From contig OZ024744.1 of assembly GCA_964016885.1 (NCBI GenBank), positions 24,350,798 through 24,414,797 of the forward strand: a DNA stretch of 64,000 nucleotides, in the 5' to 3' direction. Position numbers and translations under genes: made by a program. Positions 13,501-27,329 of this stretch are shown in pieces. The notes under the pieces are model-generated. The model was given only the letters and a program-made list of their open reading frames with translations, was not told where the DNA came from and ran no database searches. Source of the DNA: Eledone cirrhosa. Lineage: Eukaryota; Mollusca; Cephalopoda; Octopoda; Eledonidae. Within the stretch, counting starts at the first letter, position 1. Each line of letters begins with the position of its first letter.

Positions 13501-15641
13501 TGGCTCGTTTTAACAACAGTTGAATCTTAAGAACTGTCTCGTTTTAACAACACTTGAATCTTAAGAACTGACTCGTTTTAACAACAGTTGAATCTTATGA
13601 TAAAACCCATTTTAACAACAGTTGAATCTTAAGAACTGACTCGTTTTAACAACAGTTGAATCTTAAGATAAAACTCGTTTTAACAACAGTTGAATCTTAA
13701 GAACTGACTCGTTTTAACAACAGTTGAATCTTAAGAACTGACTCGTTTTATAAACAGTTCAACCTTAAGAACTGACTCGTTTTAACAACAGTTGAATCTT
13801 CAAATAAAACTCGTTTTAACAACAGTTAAATATTAAGAACTGACTCGTTTTAACAGCAGTTGAATTTTAATATAAAACTCGTTTTAACAACAGTTGAATC
13901 TTAAGAACTGACTCGTTTTAATAACAGTTGAATCTTAAGATAAAACTCGTTTTAACAACATTAGAATCTTAAAAACTGACTCGTTTTAACATCAGCTGAA
14001 TTTTAAGATAAAACTCGTTTTAACAACAGTTGAATCTTAAGAACTGACTCGTTTTATCAACAGTTCAACCTTAAGAACTGACTCGTTTTAACAACAGTTG
14101 AATCTTCAAATAAAACTCGTTTTAACAACAGTTGAATCTTAAGAACTGACTCGTTTTAACAACAGTTGAATCTTAAGATAAAACTCGTTTTAACAACAGC
14201 TGAATCTTAAGATTAAACTCATTTTAACAACAGTTGAATCTCAAGACAAAACCCGTTTTAACAACAGTTGAATCTTAAGAACTGACTCGTTTTAACAACA
14301 GTTGAATCTTAAGAACTGACTCGTTTAACAACAGTTGAATCTTAAGAACTGTCTCGTTTTAACAACAGTTGAATCTTAAGATAAACCTCGTTTTAACAAC
14401 AGTTTAATCTTAACAACTGACTCGTTTTAACAACAGTTGAATCTTAAGATAAAATTCGTTTTAACAACAGTTGAATCTTAAGAACTGATTCGTTTTAACA
14501 ACAGTTCAAACTTAAGAACTGACTCGTTTTAACAACAGTTGAATCTTATGATAAAACTCATTTTAACAACAGTTGAATCTTAAGAACTGATTCGTTTTAA
14601 CAACAGATGAATCTTAAGATAAACCTCGCTTTAACAAAATTTGAATCTTAAGAACTGGCTCGTTTTAACAACAGTTGAATCTTAAGAACTGTCTCGTTTT
14701 AACAACACTTGAATCTTAAGAACTGACTCGTTTTAACAACAGTTGAATCTTATGATAAAACCCATTTTAACAACAGTTGAATCTTAAGATAAAACTCGTT
14801 TTAACAACAGTTGAATCTTAAGAACTGACTCGTTTTAACAACAGTTGAATCTTAAGATAAAACTCGTTTTAACAACAGTTGAATCTTAAGAACTGACTCA
14901 TTTTAACAACAGTTGAATCTTAAGAATTGACTCGTTTTATAAACAGTTCAACCTTAAGAACTGACTCGTTTTAACAACAGTTGAATCTTCAAATAAAACT
15001 CGTTTTAACAACAGTTGAATATTAAGAACTGACTCGTTTTAACAGCAGTTGAATCTTAATATAAAACTCGTTTTAACAACAGTTGAATCTTAAGAACTGA
15101 CTCGTTTTAATAACAGTTGAATCTTAAGATAAAACTCGTTTTAACAACAGTTGAATCTTAAGAACTGACTCGTTTTAACAACAGCTGAATTTTAAGATAA
15201 AACTCGTTTTAACAACAGTTGAATCTTAAGAACTGACTCGTTTTATCAACAGTTCAACCTTAAGAACTGACTCATTTTAACAACAGTTGAATCTTCAAAT
15301 AAAACTCGTTTTAACAACAGTTGAATGTTAAGAACTGATTCGTTTTAACAACAGCTGAATCTTAAGATAAACTCGTTTTAACAACAGTTGAATCTTAAGA
15401 TAAACCTCGTTTTAACAACAGTTTAATCTTAAGAACTGACTCGTTTTAACAACAGTTGAATCTTAAGATAAAATTCGTTTTAACAACAGTTGAATCTTAA
15501 GAACTGATTCGTTTTAACAACAGTTGAATCTTAAGATAAAACTCGTTTTAACAACAGTTGAATCTTAAGAACTGATTCGTATTAACAACAGTTGAATATT
15601 AAGATAAAACTCGTTTTAACAACAGTTAAATCTTAAGAACT
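10501..15641 (+). repeat. Long direct repeat, copy 2 (offset 8,257 bp)
   Basis: This is the partner of 2244 to 7350. After 15641 it joins a stretch that matches sequence from about 8,810 onward (8971/15768, offset 6,797). Relative to copy 1 it therefore skips about 1.5 kb, which equals the local duplication near 6,900 to 8,800. A small region of extra differences lies near 10,570 to 10,610. Confidence 0.88.
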
Positions 15642-18600
15642 GACTCGTTTTAACAACAGTTGAATCTTAAGATAAAACTCGTTTTAACAACAGTTAAATC
15701 TTAAGAACTGTCTCGTTTTAACAACAGTTGAATCTTAAGAACTGACTCGTTTTAACAACAGTTGAATCTTATGATAAGACTCATTTTAACAACAGTTGAA
15801 TCTTAAGATAAAACTCGTTTTAACAACAGTTGAATCTTAAGAACTGACTCGTTTTAACAACAGTTGAATCTTAAGATAAAACTCGTTTTAACAACAGTTG
15901 AATCTTAAGAACTGACTCGTTTTAACAACAGTTGAATCTTAAGAACTTACTCGTTTTATAAACAGTTCAACCTTAAGAACTTACTCGTTTTAACAACAGT
16001 TGAATATTAAGAACTGATTCGTTTTAACAGCAGTTGAATCTTAATATAAAACTCGTTTTAACAACAGTTGAATCTTAAGATAAAACTTGTTTTAACAACA
16101 GTTGAATCTTAAGAACTGACTCGTTTTAATAACAGTTGAATCTTAAGATAGAACTCGTTTTAACAACAGTTGAATCTTAAGAACTGACTCGTTTTAACAA
16201 CAGCTGAATTTTAAGATAAAACTCGTTTTAACAACAGTTGAATCTTAAGAACTGACTCGTTTTATCAACAGTTCAACCTTAAGAACTGACTCATTTTAAC
16301 AACAGATGAATCTTCAAATAAAACTCGTTTTAACAACAGTTGAATGTTAAGAACTGAATCGTTTTAACAACAGCTGAATCTTAAGATAAACTCGTTTTAA
16401 CAACAGTTGAATCTTAAGATAAACCTCGTTTTAACAACAGTTTAATCTTAAGAACTGAATCGTTTTAACAACAGTTGAATCTTAAGATAAAATTCGTTTT
16501 AACAATAGTTGAATCTTAAGAACTGATTCGTTTTAACAACAGTTCAAACTTAAGAACTGACTCGTTTTAACAACAGCTGAATCTTCAGATGAAACTCGTT
16601 TTAACAACAGTTGAATATTAAGAACTGACTCATTTTAACAACAGTTGAATCTTAAGATAAAACATCATTTTAACAACAGTTGAATCTTAAAATAAAACTC
16701 GTTTTAACAACAGTTGAATCTTAAGAACTGACTCGTTTTAACAACAGTTGAATCTTAAGAACTGACTCGTTTTAACAACAGTTCAACCTTAAGAACTGAC
16801 TCGTTTTAACAACAGTTGAATCTTAAGATAAAATTCGTGTTAACAATAGTTGAATCTTAAGAACTGATTCGTTTTAACAACAGTTGAATCTTAAGAACTG
16901 ACTCATTTTAACAACAGTTGAATCTTAAGATAAAACATCATTTTAACAACAGTTGAATCTTAAAATAAAACTCGTTTTAACAACAGTTGAATCTTAAGAA
17001 CTGACTCGTTTTAACAACAGTTGAATCGTAAGATAAAACTCGTTTTAACAACAGTTGAATCTTAAGAACTGACTCGTTTTAACAACAGTTCAACCTTAAG
17101 AACTGACTCGTTTTAACAACTGTTGAATCTTCAAATAAAACTCGTTTTAACAACAGTTGAATCTTAAGAATTGACTCGTTTTAACAACAATTAAATCTTA
17201 AGACAAAACCCATTTTAACAACAGTTGAATCTTAAGAACTGACTCGTTTTAACAACAGTTGAATCTTAAGATAAAATTCGTTTTAACAACAGTTGAATCT
17301 TAAGAACTGACTCGTTTTAACAGCAGCTGAATCTTATGATACAACTCGTTTTAACAACAGTTGAATCTTAAGAACTGACTCGTTTTAACAACAGTTCAAC
17401 CTTAAGAACTGACTGGTTTTAAAACAGTTGAATCTTAAGACAACACTCGTTTTAACAACAGTTGAATCTTAAGAACTGACTCGTTTTAACAACAGTTGAA
17501 TCTTAAGATAAACCTCGTTTTAACAACAGTTTAATCTTAAGAACTGACTCGTTGTAACAACAGTTGAATCTTAAGAACTTATTCGTTTTAACAACAGTTC
17601 AAACTTAAGAACAGACTCGTATTAACAACAGTTGAATCTTATTATAAAACTCATTTTAACAACAGTTGAATCTTAAGAACTGATTCGTGTTAACAACAGA
17701 TGAATCTTAAGATAAACCTCGTTTTAACAACAGTTGCATCTTAAGAACTGGCTCGTTTAAACAACAGTTGAATCTTAAGAACTGACTCGTTTTAACAACA
17801 GTTGAATCTTCAAATAAAACTCGTTTTTACAACCGTTGAATCTTAAGAACTGACTCCTTTTATCAACATTTCAACCTTAAGAACTGACTCGTTTTAACAA
17901 CAGTTGAATCTTCAAATAAAACTCGTTTTAACAACAGTTGAATCGTAAGAACTGACTCGTTTTAACAACAGTTAAATCTTAAGAAGTGACTCGTTTTAAA
18001 AACAATTGAATCATAAGATAAACCTCGTTTTAACAACAGTTGAATCTTAAGAACTGACTCGTTTTAACAACAGTTGAATCCTAAGATAACATTCGTTTTA
18101 ACAACAGTTGAATCTTAAGAACTGACTCGTTATAACGACAGTTGAATGTTAAAATAAACCTCGTTTTAAAAACAGTTGAATCTTAAGAACTGACTCATTT
18201 TAACAACAGTTGAATCTTAAGATAAAACATCATTTTAACAACAGTTGAATCTTAAAATAAAACTCGTTTTAACAACAGTTGAATCTTAAGAACTGACTCG
18301 TTTTAACAACAGTTGAATCGTAAGATAAAACTCGTTTTAACAACAGTTGAATCTTAAAATAAAACTCGTTTTAACAACAGTTGAATCTTAAGAACTGACT
18401 CGTTTTAACAACAGCTGAATCTTAAGATAAAACTCGTTTTAACAACAGTTGAATCTTAAGAACTGACTCGTTTTAACAACAGTTCAACCTTAAGAACTGA
18501 CTCGTTTTAACAACAGTTGAATCTTAAGAATTGACTCGTTTTAACAACAATTGAATCTTAAGACAAAACCCGTTTTAACAACAGTTGAATCTTAAGAACT

Positions 18601-21600
18601 GACTCGTTTTAACAACAGTTGAATCTTAAGATAAAATTCGTTTTAACAACAGTTGAATCTTAAGAACTTATTCGTTTTAACAACAGTTCAAACTTAAGAA
18701 CAGACTCGTATTAACAACAGTTGAATCTTATTATAAAACTCATTTTAACAACAGTTCAAACTTAAGAACTGACTCGTTTTAACAACAGTTGAATCTTCAA
18801 ATAAACCTCGTTTTAACAACAGTTGAATCTTAAGAACTGACTCGTTTTAACAACAGTTGAATCTTCAAATAAAACTCGTTTTAACAACAGTTTAATCGTG
18901 AGAACTGACTCGTTTTAACAACAGTTGAATCTTAAGAACTGACTCGTTTAAACAACAGTACCACCTTAAGAACTGACTAGTTTTAACAACAGTTGAATCT
19001 TAAAATAAAACTCGTTTCAACAACATTTGAATCTTAAGAACTGACTCGTTTTAACAACGGTTGAATCTTAACATAAAACTGGTTTTAAGAACAGTTGAAT
19101 CTTAAGAAGTGACTCGTTTTAAAAACAATTGAATCATAAGATAAACCTCGTATTAACAACAGTTGAATCTTAAGAACTGACTCGTTTTAACAACAGTTGA
19201 ATCCTAAGATAACATTCGTTTTAACAACAGTTGAATCTTAAGAACTGACTCGTTATAACGAAAGTTGAATCTTAAAATAAACCTCGTTTTAACAACAGTT
19301 GAATCTTAAGAACTGACTCATTTTAACAACAGTTGAATCTTAAGATAAAACATCATTTTAACAACAGTTGAATCTTAAAATAAAACTCGTTTTAACAACA
19401 GTTGAATCTTAAGAACTGACTCGTTTTAACAACAGTTGAATCTTAAGAACTGACTCGTTTTAACAACAGTTGAATCTTAAGATAAAACTCGTTTTAACAA
19501 CAGTTGAATCTTAAGAACTGACTCGTTTAAACAACAGTACCACCTTAAGAACTGACTAGTTTTAACAACAGTTGAATCTTAAAATAAAACTCGTTTCAAC
19601 AACATTTGAATCTTAAGAACTGACTCGTTTTAACAACAGTTGAATCTTAAGAACTGACTCGTTTTAACAACAATTCAACCTTAAGAACTGACTCGTTTTA
19701 ACAACAGTTGAATCTTAAGAACTGACTCGTTTTAACAACAGTTGAATCTTAAGATAAAACTCGTTTTAACAACAGTTGAATCTTAAGAACTGACTCGTTT
19801 TCACAACAGCTGAATCTTAAGATAAAACTCGTTTTAACAACAGTTGAATCTTAAGAACTGACTCGTTTTAACAACAGTTCAACCTTAAGAACTGACTCGT
19901 TTTAACAACAGTTGAATCTTCAAATAAAACTCGTTTTAAAAACAGTTGAATCTTAAGAATTGACTCGTTTTAACAACAGTTGAATCTTAAGACAAAACCC
20001 GTTTTAACAACAGTTGAATCTTATGAACTGACTCGTTTTAACAACAGTTGATTCTTAAGATAAAATTCGTTTTAACAACAGTTGAATCTTAAGAACTGAT
20101 TCGTTTTAACAACAGTTCAAACTTAAGAACAGACTCGTATTAACAACAGTTGAATCTTATTATAAAACTCATTTTAACAACAGTTCAACCTTAAGAACTG
20201 ACTCGTTTTAACAACAGTTGAATCTTCAAATAAACCTCGTTTTAACGACAGTTGCATCTTAAGAACTGGCTCGTTTAAACAACAGTTGAATCTTAAGATA
20301 AAACTCGTTTTAACAACAGTTGAATCTTAAGAACTGACTCGTTTTATCAACATTTCAACCTTAAGAACTGACTCGTTTTAACAACAGTTGAATCTTCAAA
20401 TAAAACTCGTTTTAACAACAGTTTAATCTTAAGAACTGATTCGTTTTAACAACAGTTGAATCTTAAGATAAAACTCGTTTTAACAACAGTTTAATCTTAA
20501 GAACTGACTCGTTTTAACAAAAGTTGAATCTTAAGATAAAATTCGTTTTAACAACAGTTGAATCTTAAAACTGACTCGTTTTAACAACAGTTGAATCTTA
20601 AGACAAAACCCGTTTTAACAACAGTTGAATCTTAAGAAGTGTACTCGTTTTAACAACAGTTGAATCTTAAGATAAACCTCGTTTTAACAACAGTTTAATC
20701 TTAAGAACTGACTCGTTTTAATAACAGTTGAATCTTAAGATAAAACTCGTGTTAACAACAGTTGAATCTTAAGAATTGACTCGTTTTAACAACAGTTGAA
20801 TCTTAAGACAAAACCCGTTTTAACAACAGTTGAATCTTAAGAACTGACTCGTTTTAACAACAGTTGAATCTTAAGATAAACCTCGTTTTAACAACAGTTT
20901 AATCTTAAGAATTGACTCGTTTTAACAACAGGTGAATATTAAGATAATATTCATTTTAACAACAGTTGAATCTTAAAACTTATTCGTTTTAACAACAGTT
21001 CAAACTTAAGAACTGATTCGTTTTAACAACAGTTGAATCTTATGATGAAACTGGTTTTAACAACAGTTGAGTCTTAGAGAACTGACACGTTTTAACAACA
21101 GTTGAATCCTAAGAACTGACTCGTTTTAACAACAGATGAATCTTAAGAACTGACTCGTTTTAACAACAGTTGAATCTTCAGATAAAACTCGTTTTAACAA
21201 CAGTTGAATCTTAAGAACTGACTCGTTTTAACAACAGTTCAATCTTAAGATAAAACTCGTTTTAACAACAGTTGAATCTTAAGAACTGACTCGTATTAAC
21301 AACGGTTGAATCTTAAGATAAAACTCGTTTTTACAACAGTTGAATCTTTAGAACTGACTCGTTTTAACAACAGTTGAATCTTAAGATAGCCCTCGTTTTA
21401 ACAACAGTTTAATCTTAAGAACTGACTCGTTTTAACAACAGTTGAATCTTAAGATAACATTCGTTTTAACAACAGTTGAATCTTAAGAACTTATTCGTTT
21501 TAACAACAGTTCAAACTTAAGAACATACTCGTATTAACAACAGTTGAATCTTATTATAAAACTCATTTTAACAACAGTTGAATCTTAAGAACTTATTCGT

Positions 21601-22496
21601 GTTAACAACAGATGAATCTTAAGATAAACCTCGTTTTAACAACAGTTGCATCTTATGAACTGGCTCGTTTAAACAACAGTTGAATCTTATGATACAACTC
21701 GTTTTAACAACGGTTGAATCTTAAGAACTTACTCGTTTTAACAACAATTGAATCTTAAGATAAAACTCGTTTTAACAACAGTTGAATCTTAAGAACTCAC
21801 TCGTTTTAACAACAGTTGAATCTTAAGATAGCCCTCGTTTTAACAACAGTTTAATCTTAAGAACTGACTCGTTTTAACAACAGTTGAATCTTAAGATAAA
21901 ATTCGTTTTAACAACAGTTGAATCTTAAGAACTTATTCGTTTTAACAACAGTTCAAACTTAAGAACAGACTCGTATTAACAACAGTTGAATCTTATTATA
22001 AAACTCATTTCAACAACAGTGGAATCTTAAGAACTGATTCGTGTTAACAACAGATGAATCTTAAGATAAACCTCGTTTTAGCAACAGTTGCATCTTAAGA
22101 ACTGGCTCGTTTAAACAACAGTTGAATCTTAAGATAAAACTCGTTTTAACAACAGTTGAATCTTAAGAACTGACTCGTTTTAACAACAGTTGAATCTTAA
22201 GATAAAACACCATTTTAACAAAAGTTGAATCTTAAAATAAAACTCGTTTTAACAACAGTTGAATCTTAAGAACTGCCTCGTGTTAACAACAGTTGAATCT
22301 GAAGAACTGATTCGTTTTAACAACAGTTGAATCTTAAGAACTGACTCGTTTTAACAACAGTTGAATCTTAAGAACTGACTCGTTTTAACAACAGATGAAT
22401 CTTAAGATAAAACTGGTTTTAACAACAGTTGAATCTTAAGAACTGACTCGTTTTAACAACAGTTGAATCTGAAGAACTGACTCGTTTTAACAACAC

Positions 22497-22514
22497 TTGT
22501 ATCTTATGATACAA
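22497..22514. repeat. Hairpin variant TTGTATC-TTAT-GATACAA
   Basis: This is a perfect inverted repeat of 7-bp arms around a 4-base loop. The ordinary B-type sequence here would be TTGAATC-TTAA-GATAAAA, which has two mismatched pairs in the stem. Substitutions A to T in the left arm and A to C in the right arm repair both. First of a pair 68 bp apart. Confidence 0.9.
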
Positions 22515-22564
22515 CTCGTTTTAACAACAGTTGAATCTTAAGAACTGACTCGTTTTAACAACAC

Positions 22565-22582
22565 TTGTATCTTATGATACAA
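22565..22582. repeat. Hairpin variant, dimer-spaced second copy
   Basis: The same 18-base inverted repeat lies exactly 68 bp (one A-B dimer) after the first. The pair probably arose by duplication of a dimer. Confidence 0.9.
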
Positions 22583-24500
22583 CTCGTTTTAACAACAGTT
22601 GAATCTTAAGAACTGACTCGTTTTAACAGCAATTGAATCTAAAGACGAAACTCGTTTTAACAACAGTTGAATCTTAAGAACTGACTCGTTTTAACAACAG
22701 TTCAACCTTAAGAACTGACTGGTTTTAAAACAGTTGAATCTTAAGATAACACTCGTTTTAACAACAGTTGAATCTTATAATAAAACTCGTTTTAACCACA
22801 GATGATTCTCAAGAACTGACTCGTTTTAACAACAGTTGAATCTTAAAATAAAACTCGTTTTAACAACAGTTGAATCTTAAAATAAAACTCGTTTTAACAA
22901 CAGTTGAATCGTAAGAACTGACTCTTTTTAACAACAGTACAACCTTAAGAACTGACTAGTTTTAACAACAGTTGAATCTTAAAATAAAACTCGTTTTAAC
23001 AACATTTGAATCTTAAGAACTGACTCGTTTTAACAACGGTTGAATCAAACATAAAACTGGTTTTAACAACAGTTGAATCTTAAGAAGTGACTCGTTTTAA
23101 AAACAATTGAATCATAAGATAAACCTCGTTTTAACAACAGTTGAATCTTAAGAACTGACTCGTTTTAACAACAGTTGAATCCTAAGATAACATTCGTTTT
23201 AACAACAGTTGAATCTTAAGAACTGACTCGTTATAACGACAGTTGAATCTTAAGATAAACCTCGTTTTAACAACAGTTGAATCTTAAGAACTGACTCATT
23301 TTAACAACAGTTGAATCTTAAGATAAAACATCATTTTAACAACAGTTGAATCTTAAAATAAAACTCGTTTTAACAACAGTTGAATCTTAAGAACTGACTC
23401 GTTTTAACAACAGTTGAATCTTAAGAACTGACTCGTTTTAACAACAATTCAACCTTAAGAACTGACTCGTTTTAAAACAATTGAATCTTAAGATAACACT
23501 CGTTTTAACAACAGTTGAATCTTCAGAACTGACTCGTTTTAAAAACAGTTGAATCTTAAGATAATACTCGTTTTAACAACAGTTGAATCTTAAGAAGTGA
23601 CTCATTTTAACAACAGTTGAATCTTAAGATAATCATCATTTTAACAACAATAGAATCTTAAAATAAAACTCGTTTTAACAACAGTTGAATCTTAAGAACT
23701 GACTCGTTTTAACAATAGTACAACCTTAAGAACTGACTCGTTGTAAAACAGTTGAATCTTAAGATAACACTCGTTTTAACAACAGTTGAATCTTCAGAAC
23801 TGACTCGTTTTAAGAACAGTTGAATCTTAAGATAACACTCGTTTTAACAACAATTGAATCTTAAGAACTGACTCGTTTTAACAACAATTGAATCTTAAGA
23901 TAAAGCTCGTTTTAACAAAAGTTGAATCTGAAGAACTTACTCGTTTTAACAAGAGTTGAATCTTAAGAACTGACTCGTTTTAACAACAATTCATCCTTAA
24001 GAACTGACTCGTTTTAACAACAGTTGAATCCTAAAATAAAACTCGTTTTAACAACAGTTGAATCTTAAGAACTGACTCGTTTTAACAACAGTTGAATCTG
24101 AAGAAGTGACTCGTTTTAACAACAGTTGAATCTTAAGAACTGGCTCGTTTTAACAACGGTTGAATCTTAAGAACTGACTCGTTTTAACAACAGTTGAATC
24201 TTAAGATAAAACATCATTTTAACAACAGTTGAATCTTAAAATAAAACTCGTTTTAACAACAGTTGAATCTCAAGAACTGCCTTGTGTTAACAACAGTTGA
24301 ATCTTAAGAACTAATTCGTTTTAACAGCAGTTGAATCTTAAGAACTGACTCGTTTTAACAACAGTTGAATTTTAAGAACTGACTCGTTTTAACAACTGAT
24401 GAATATTAAGATAAAACTAGTTTTAACAACAGTTGAATCTTAAGAACTGACTCGTTTTAACAACAGTTGAATCTGAAGAACTGACTCGTTTTAACAACAA

Positions 24501-24518
24501 TTGTATCTTATGATACAA
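24501..24518. repeat. Hairpin variant after AACAACAA
   Basis: The stem and loop are the same, but the preceding bases are ACAA where the 22,5xx pair has ACAC. The hairpin has therefore been combined with a different upstream variant. Confidence 0.88.
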
Positions 24519-24540
24519 CTCGTTTTAACAACAGTTGAAT

Positions 24541-26760
24541 ATTAAGAACTGACTCGTTTTAACAGTAATTGAATCTTGAGATAAAACTCGTTTTAACAAC
24601 AGTTAAATCTTAAGAACTGATTCGTTTTAACAACAATTGAATCTTAAGACAAAACTCGTTTTAACAACAGTTGAGTCTTAAGAACTGACTCGTTTTAACA
24701 ACAGTTCAACCTTAAGAACTGACTGGTTTTAAAACAGTTGAATCTTAAGATAACACTCGTTTTAACAACAGTTGAATCTTAAAATAAAACTCGTTTTAAC
24801 AACAGATGATTCTCAAGAACTGGCTCGTTTTAACAACTGTTGAATCTTAAGATAAACATCGTTTTAACAATAGTTGAATCTTAAGAACTGACTCGTTTTA
24901 ACAACAGTTCAACCTTAAGAAGTGATTAGTTTTAACAACAGTTGAATCTTAAAATAAAACTAGTTTTAACAACATTTGAATCTTAAGAACGGACTCGTTT
25001 TAACAACAGTTGAATCTTAACATAAAACTGGTTTTAACAACAGTTGAATCTTAAGAAGTGACTCGTTTTAACAACAGTTGAATCCTAAGATAACATTCGT
25101 TTTAACAACAGTTGAATCTTAAGAACTGACTCGTTATAACGACAGTTGAATCTTTAGATAAACCTCGTTTTAACAACAGTTGATTCTTAAGAACTGACTC
25201 ATTTTAACAACAGTTGAATCTTAAGATAAAACATCATTTTAACAACAGTTGAATCTTAAAATAAAACTCGTTTTACCAACAGTTGAATCTTAAGAACTGA
25301 CTCGTTTTAACAACAGTTGAATCTTAAGAACTGACTCGTTTTAACAACAATTCAACCTTAAGAACTAACTCGTTTTAAAACAGTTGAATCTTAAGATTAC
25401 ACTCGTTTTAACAACAGTTGAATCTTCAGAACTGACTCGTTTTAAAAACAGTTGAATCTTAACATAACACTCGTTTTAACAACAGTTGAATCTTAAGAGC
25501 TGACTCGCTTTAACAACAGTTCAACCTTAAGAACTGACACGTTTTAACAACAGTTGAATCTTAAAATATAACTACTTTTAACAACAGTTGAATCTTAAGA
25601 ACTGACTCGTTTTAACAACCGTTGACTCCTAAGAACTGACTCGTTTTAACAACTGATGAACCTTAAGATAAAACTCGTTTTAACAACAGTTGAATCTTAA
25701 GAACTGACTCGTTTTAACAACAGTTGAATCTTAAGAACTGACTCGTTTTAACAACAGATGAATCTTAAGATAAAACTGGTTTTAACAACAGTTGAATCTT
25801 AAGAACTGACTCGTTTTAACAACAGTTGAATGTGAAGAACTGACTCGTTTTAACAACAATTGTATCTGAAGATAAAACTCGTTTAACAACAGTTGAATCT
25901 TAAGAACTGGCTCGTTTTAACAACACTTGTATCCTATGATACAACTCGTTTTAACAACAGTTGAATCTTAAGAACTGACTCGTTTTAACAGCAATTGAAT
26001 CTTTAGACAAAACTCGTTTTAACAACAGTTGAATCTTAAGAACTGACTCGTTTTAACAGCAGTTCAACCTTAAGAACTGACTGGTTTTAAAACAGTTGAA
26101 TCTTAAGATAACACTCGTTTTAACAACAGTTGAATCTTAAAATAAAACTCGTTTTAACAACAGATGATTCTCAAGAACTGACTCGTTTTAACAACAGTTG
26201 AATCTTAAAATAAAACTCGTTTTAACAACAGTTGAATCGTAAGAACTGACTCGTTTTAACAACAGTTGAATCATAAGATAAAACTCGTTTCAACAACAGT
26301 TGAATCTTAAGAACTGACTCGTTTTAACAACAGTACAACCTTAAGAACTGACTAGTTTTAACAACAGTTGAATCTTAAAATTAAACTCGTTTTAACAACA
26401 TTTGAATCTTAAGAAGTGACTCGTTTTAAAAACAATTGAATCATAAGATAAACCTCGTTTTAACAACAGTTGAATCTTAAGAACTGACTCGTTTTAACAA
26501 CAGTTGAATCCTAAGATAACATTCGTTTTAACAACAGTTGAATCTTAAAATAAAACTCGTTTTAACAACAATTCAACCTTAAGAACTGACTCGTTTTAAA
26601 ACAGTTGAATCTTAAGATAACACTCGTTTTAACAACAGTTGAATCTTCAGAACTGACTCGTTTTAAAAACAGTTGAATCGTAAGATAACACTCGTTTTAA
26701 CAACAGTTGAATCTTAAGAACTGACTCGTTTTAACAACAGTTGAATCTTCAAATAAAACT
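24541..26760 (+). repeat. Segment repeated about 7,165 bp downstream
   Basis: Diagnostic variants GAACGGACTCG (C at 24990) and GAGCTGACTCGC (25497) recur at 32155 and 32662. Both pairs are exactly 7,165 bp apart. This is the first appearance of the right-hand higher-order family, including AAGATAACACTCG, GTTATAACGAC, AACTGGTTTTAAAACAG and CCGTTGACTCC. The edges are estimates from where the order of variants stops agreeing. Confidence 0.75.
25927..25944. repeat. Hairpin variant with altered loop
   Basis: The stem is intact (TTGTATC/GATACAA) and the loop reads CTAT where the other copies have TTAT. The corresponding downstream copies near 33,09x and 35,73x have GATGCAA, which turns one A-T pair into a G-T mismatch. 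Confidence 0.85.
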
Positions 26761-27329
26761 CGTTTAACAACAGTTGAATCTTAAGAATTGACTCGTTTTA
26801 ACAACAGTTGAATCTTAAGACAAAACCCGTTTTAACAACAGTTGAATCTTAAGAACTGACTCGTTTTAACAACAGTTGAATCTTAAGATAAAACTCGTTT
26901 TAACAACAGTTGAATCTTAAGAACTGACTCGTTTTAACAACAGTTGAATCTTAAGAACTGACTCGTTTTATAAACAGTTCAACCTTAAGAACTGACTCGT
27001 TTTAACAACAGTTGAATCTTAAAAACTGACTCGTTTTAACCGCAGCTGAATCTTATAATACAACTCTTTTTAACAACAGTTGAATCTTAAGATAAAACTC
27101 GTTTTAACAACAGATGATTCTCAAGAACTAACTCGTTTTAACAACAGTTGAATCTTAAGATAAAACTCGTTTTAGCAACAGTTGAATCTTAAGAACTGAC
27201 TCGTAATAACAACAATTGAATCTTAAGATAACATTCGTTTTAACAACAGTTGCGTCTTAAGAACTGATTCGTTTTAACGACAGTTGAATCTTAAGATAAA
27301 CCTTGTTTTAACAACGGTTGAATCTTAAG

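Larger units (their letters stand above)
1..16800 (+). repeat. Left higher-order repeat family
   Basis: This section is built from a shared set of variant monomers in fixed order. Examples are TTTTATCAACAGTTCAACC, GAATCTTCAAATAAAACTCG, CAGCTGAATTTTAAG, CTCGCTTTAACAAAAG and CTTATGATAAAACCCAT. Measured offsets include 2,616, 5,709, 8,257 and 1,460 bp, so segments were copied more than once and at different sizes. A single clean tandem period does not describe the section. The right edge is approximate. It is where the order shared with 9,131 to about 9,950 (offset 6,797 rising to 6,831) stops. Confidence 0.8.
16801..24500 (+). repeat. Heterogeneous transition section of the array
   Basis: The section is still entirely 34-bp monomers, but with more scattered substitutions and one-base indels than the flanks. 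Examples are CTTAAAACTG near 20,570 (one base short), AAGAAGTGTACTCG near 20,635 (one long), CTTAGAGAACTG near 21,075 (one long) and GAATCAAACATAAAAC near 23,045 (one short). Only short local duplications were measured, for example GTACCACC at 18958 and 19537 (offset 579 bp). It contains variants of both flanking families and may be an older, less homogenised part. Limits are approximate. Confidence 0.65.

Noticed and set aside
16801..24500. Hidden unique sequence or degraded gene in the most variable stretch
   Set aside because: Each line can still be read as successive 33-35-bp monomers, and every odd word is explained by one to three substitutions or a one-base indel.
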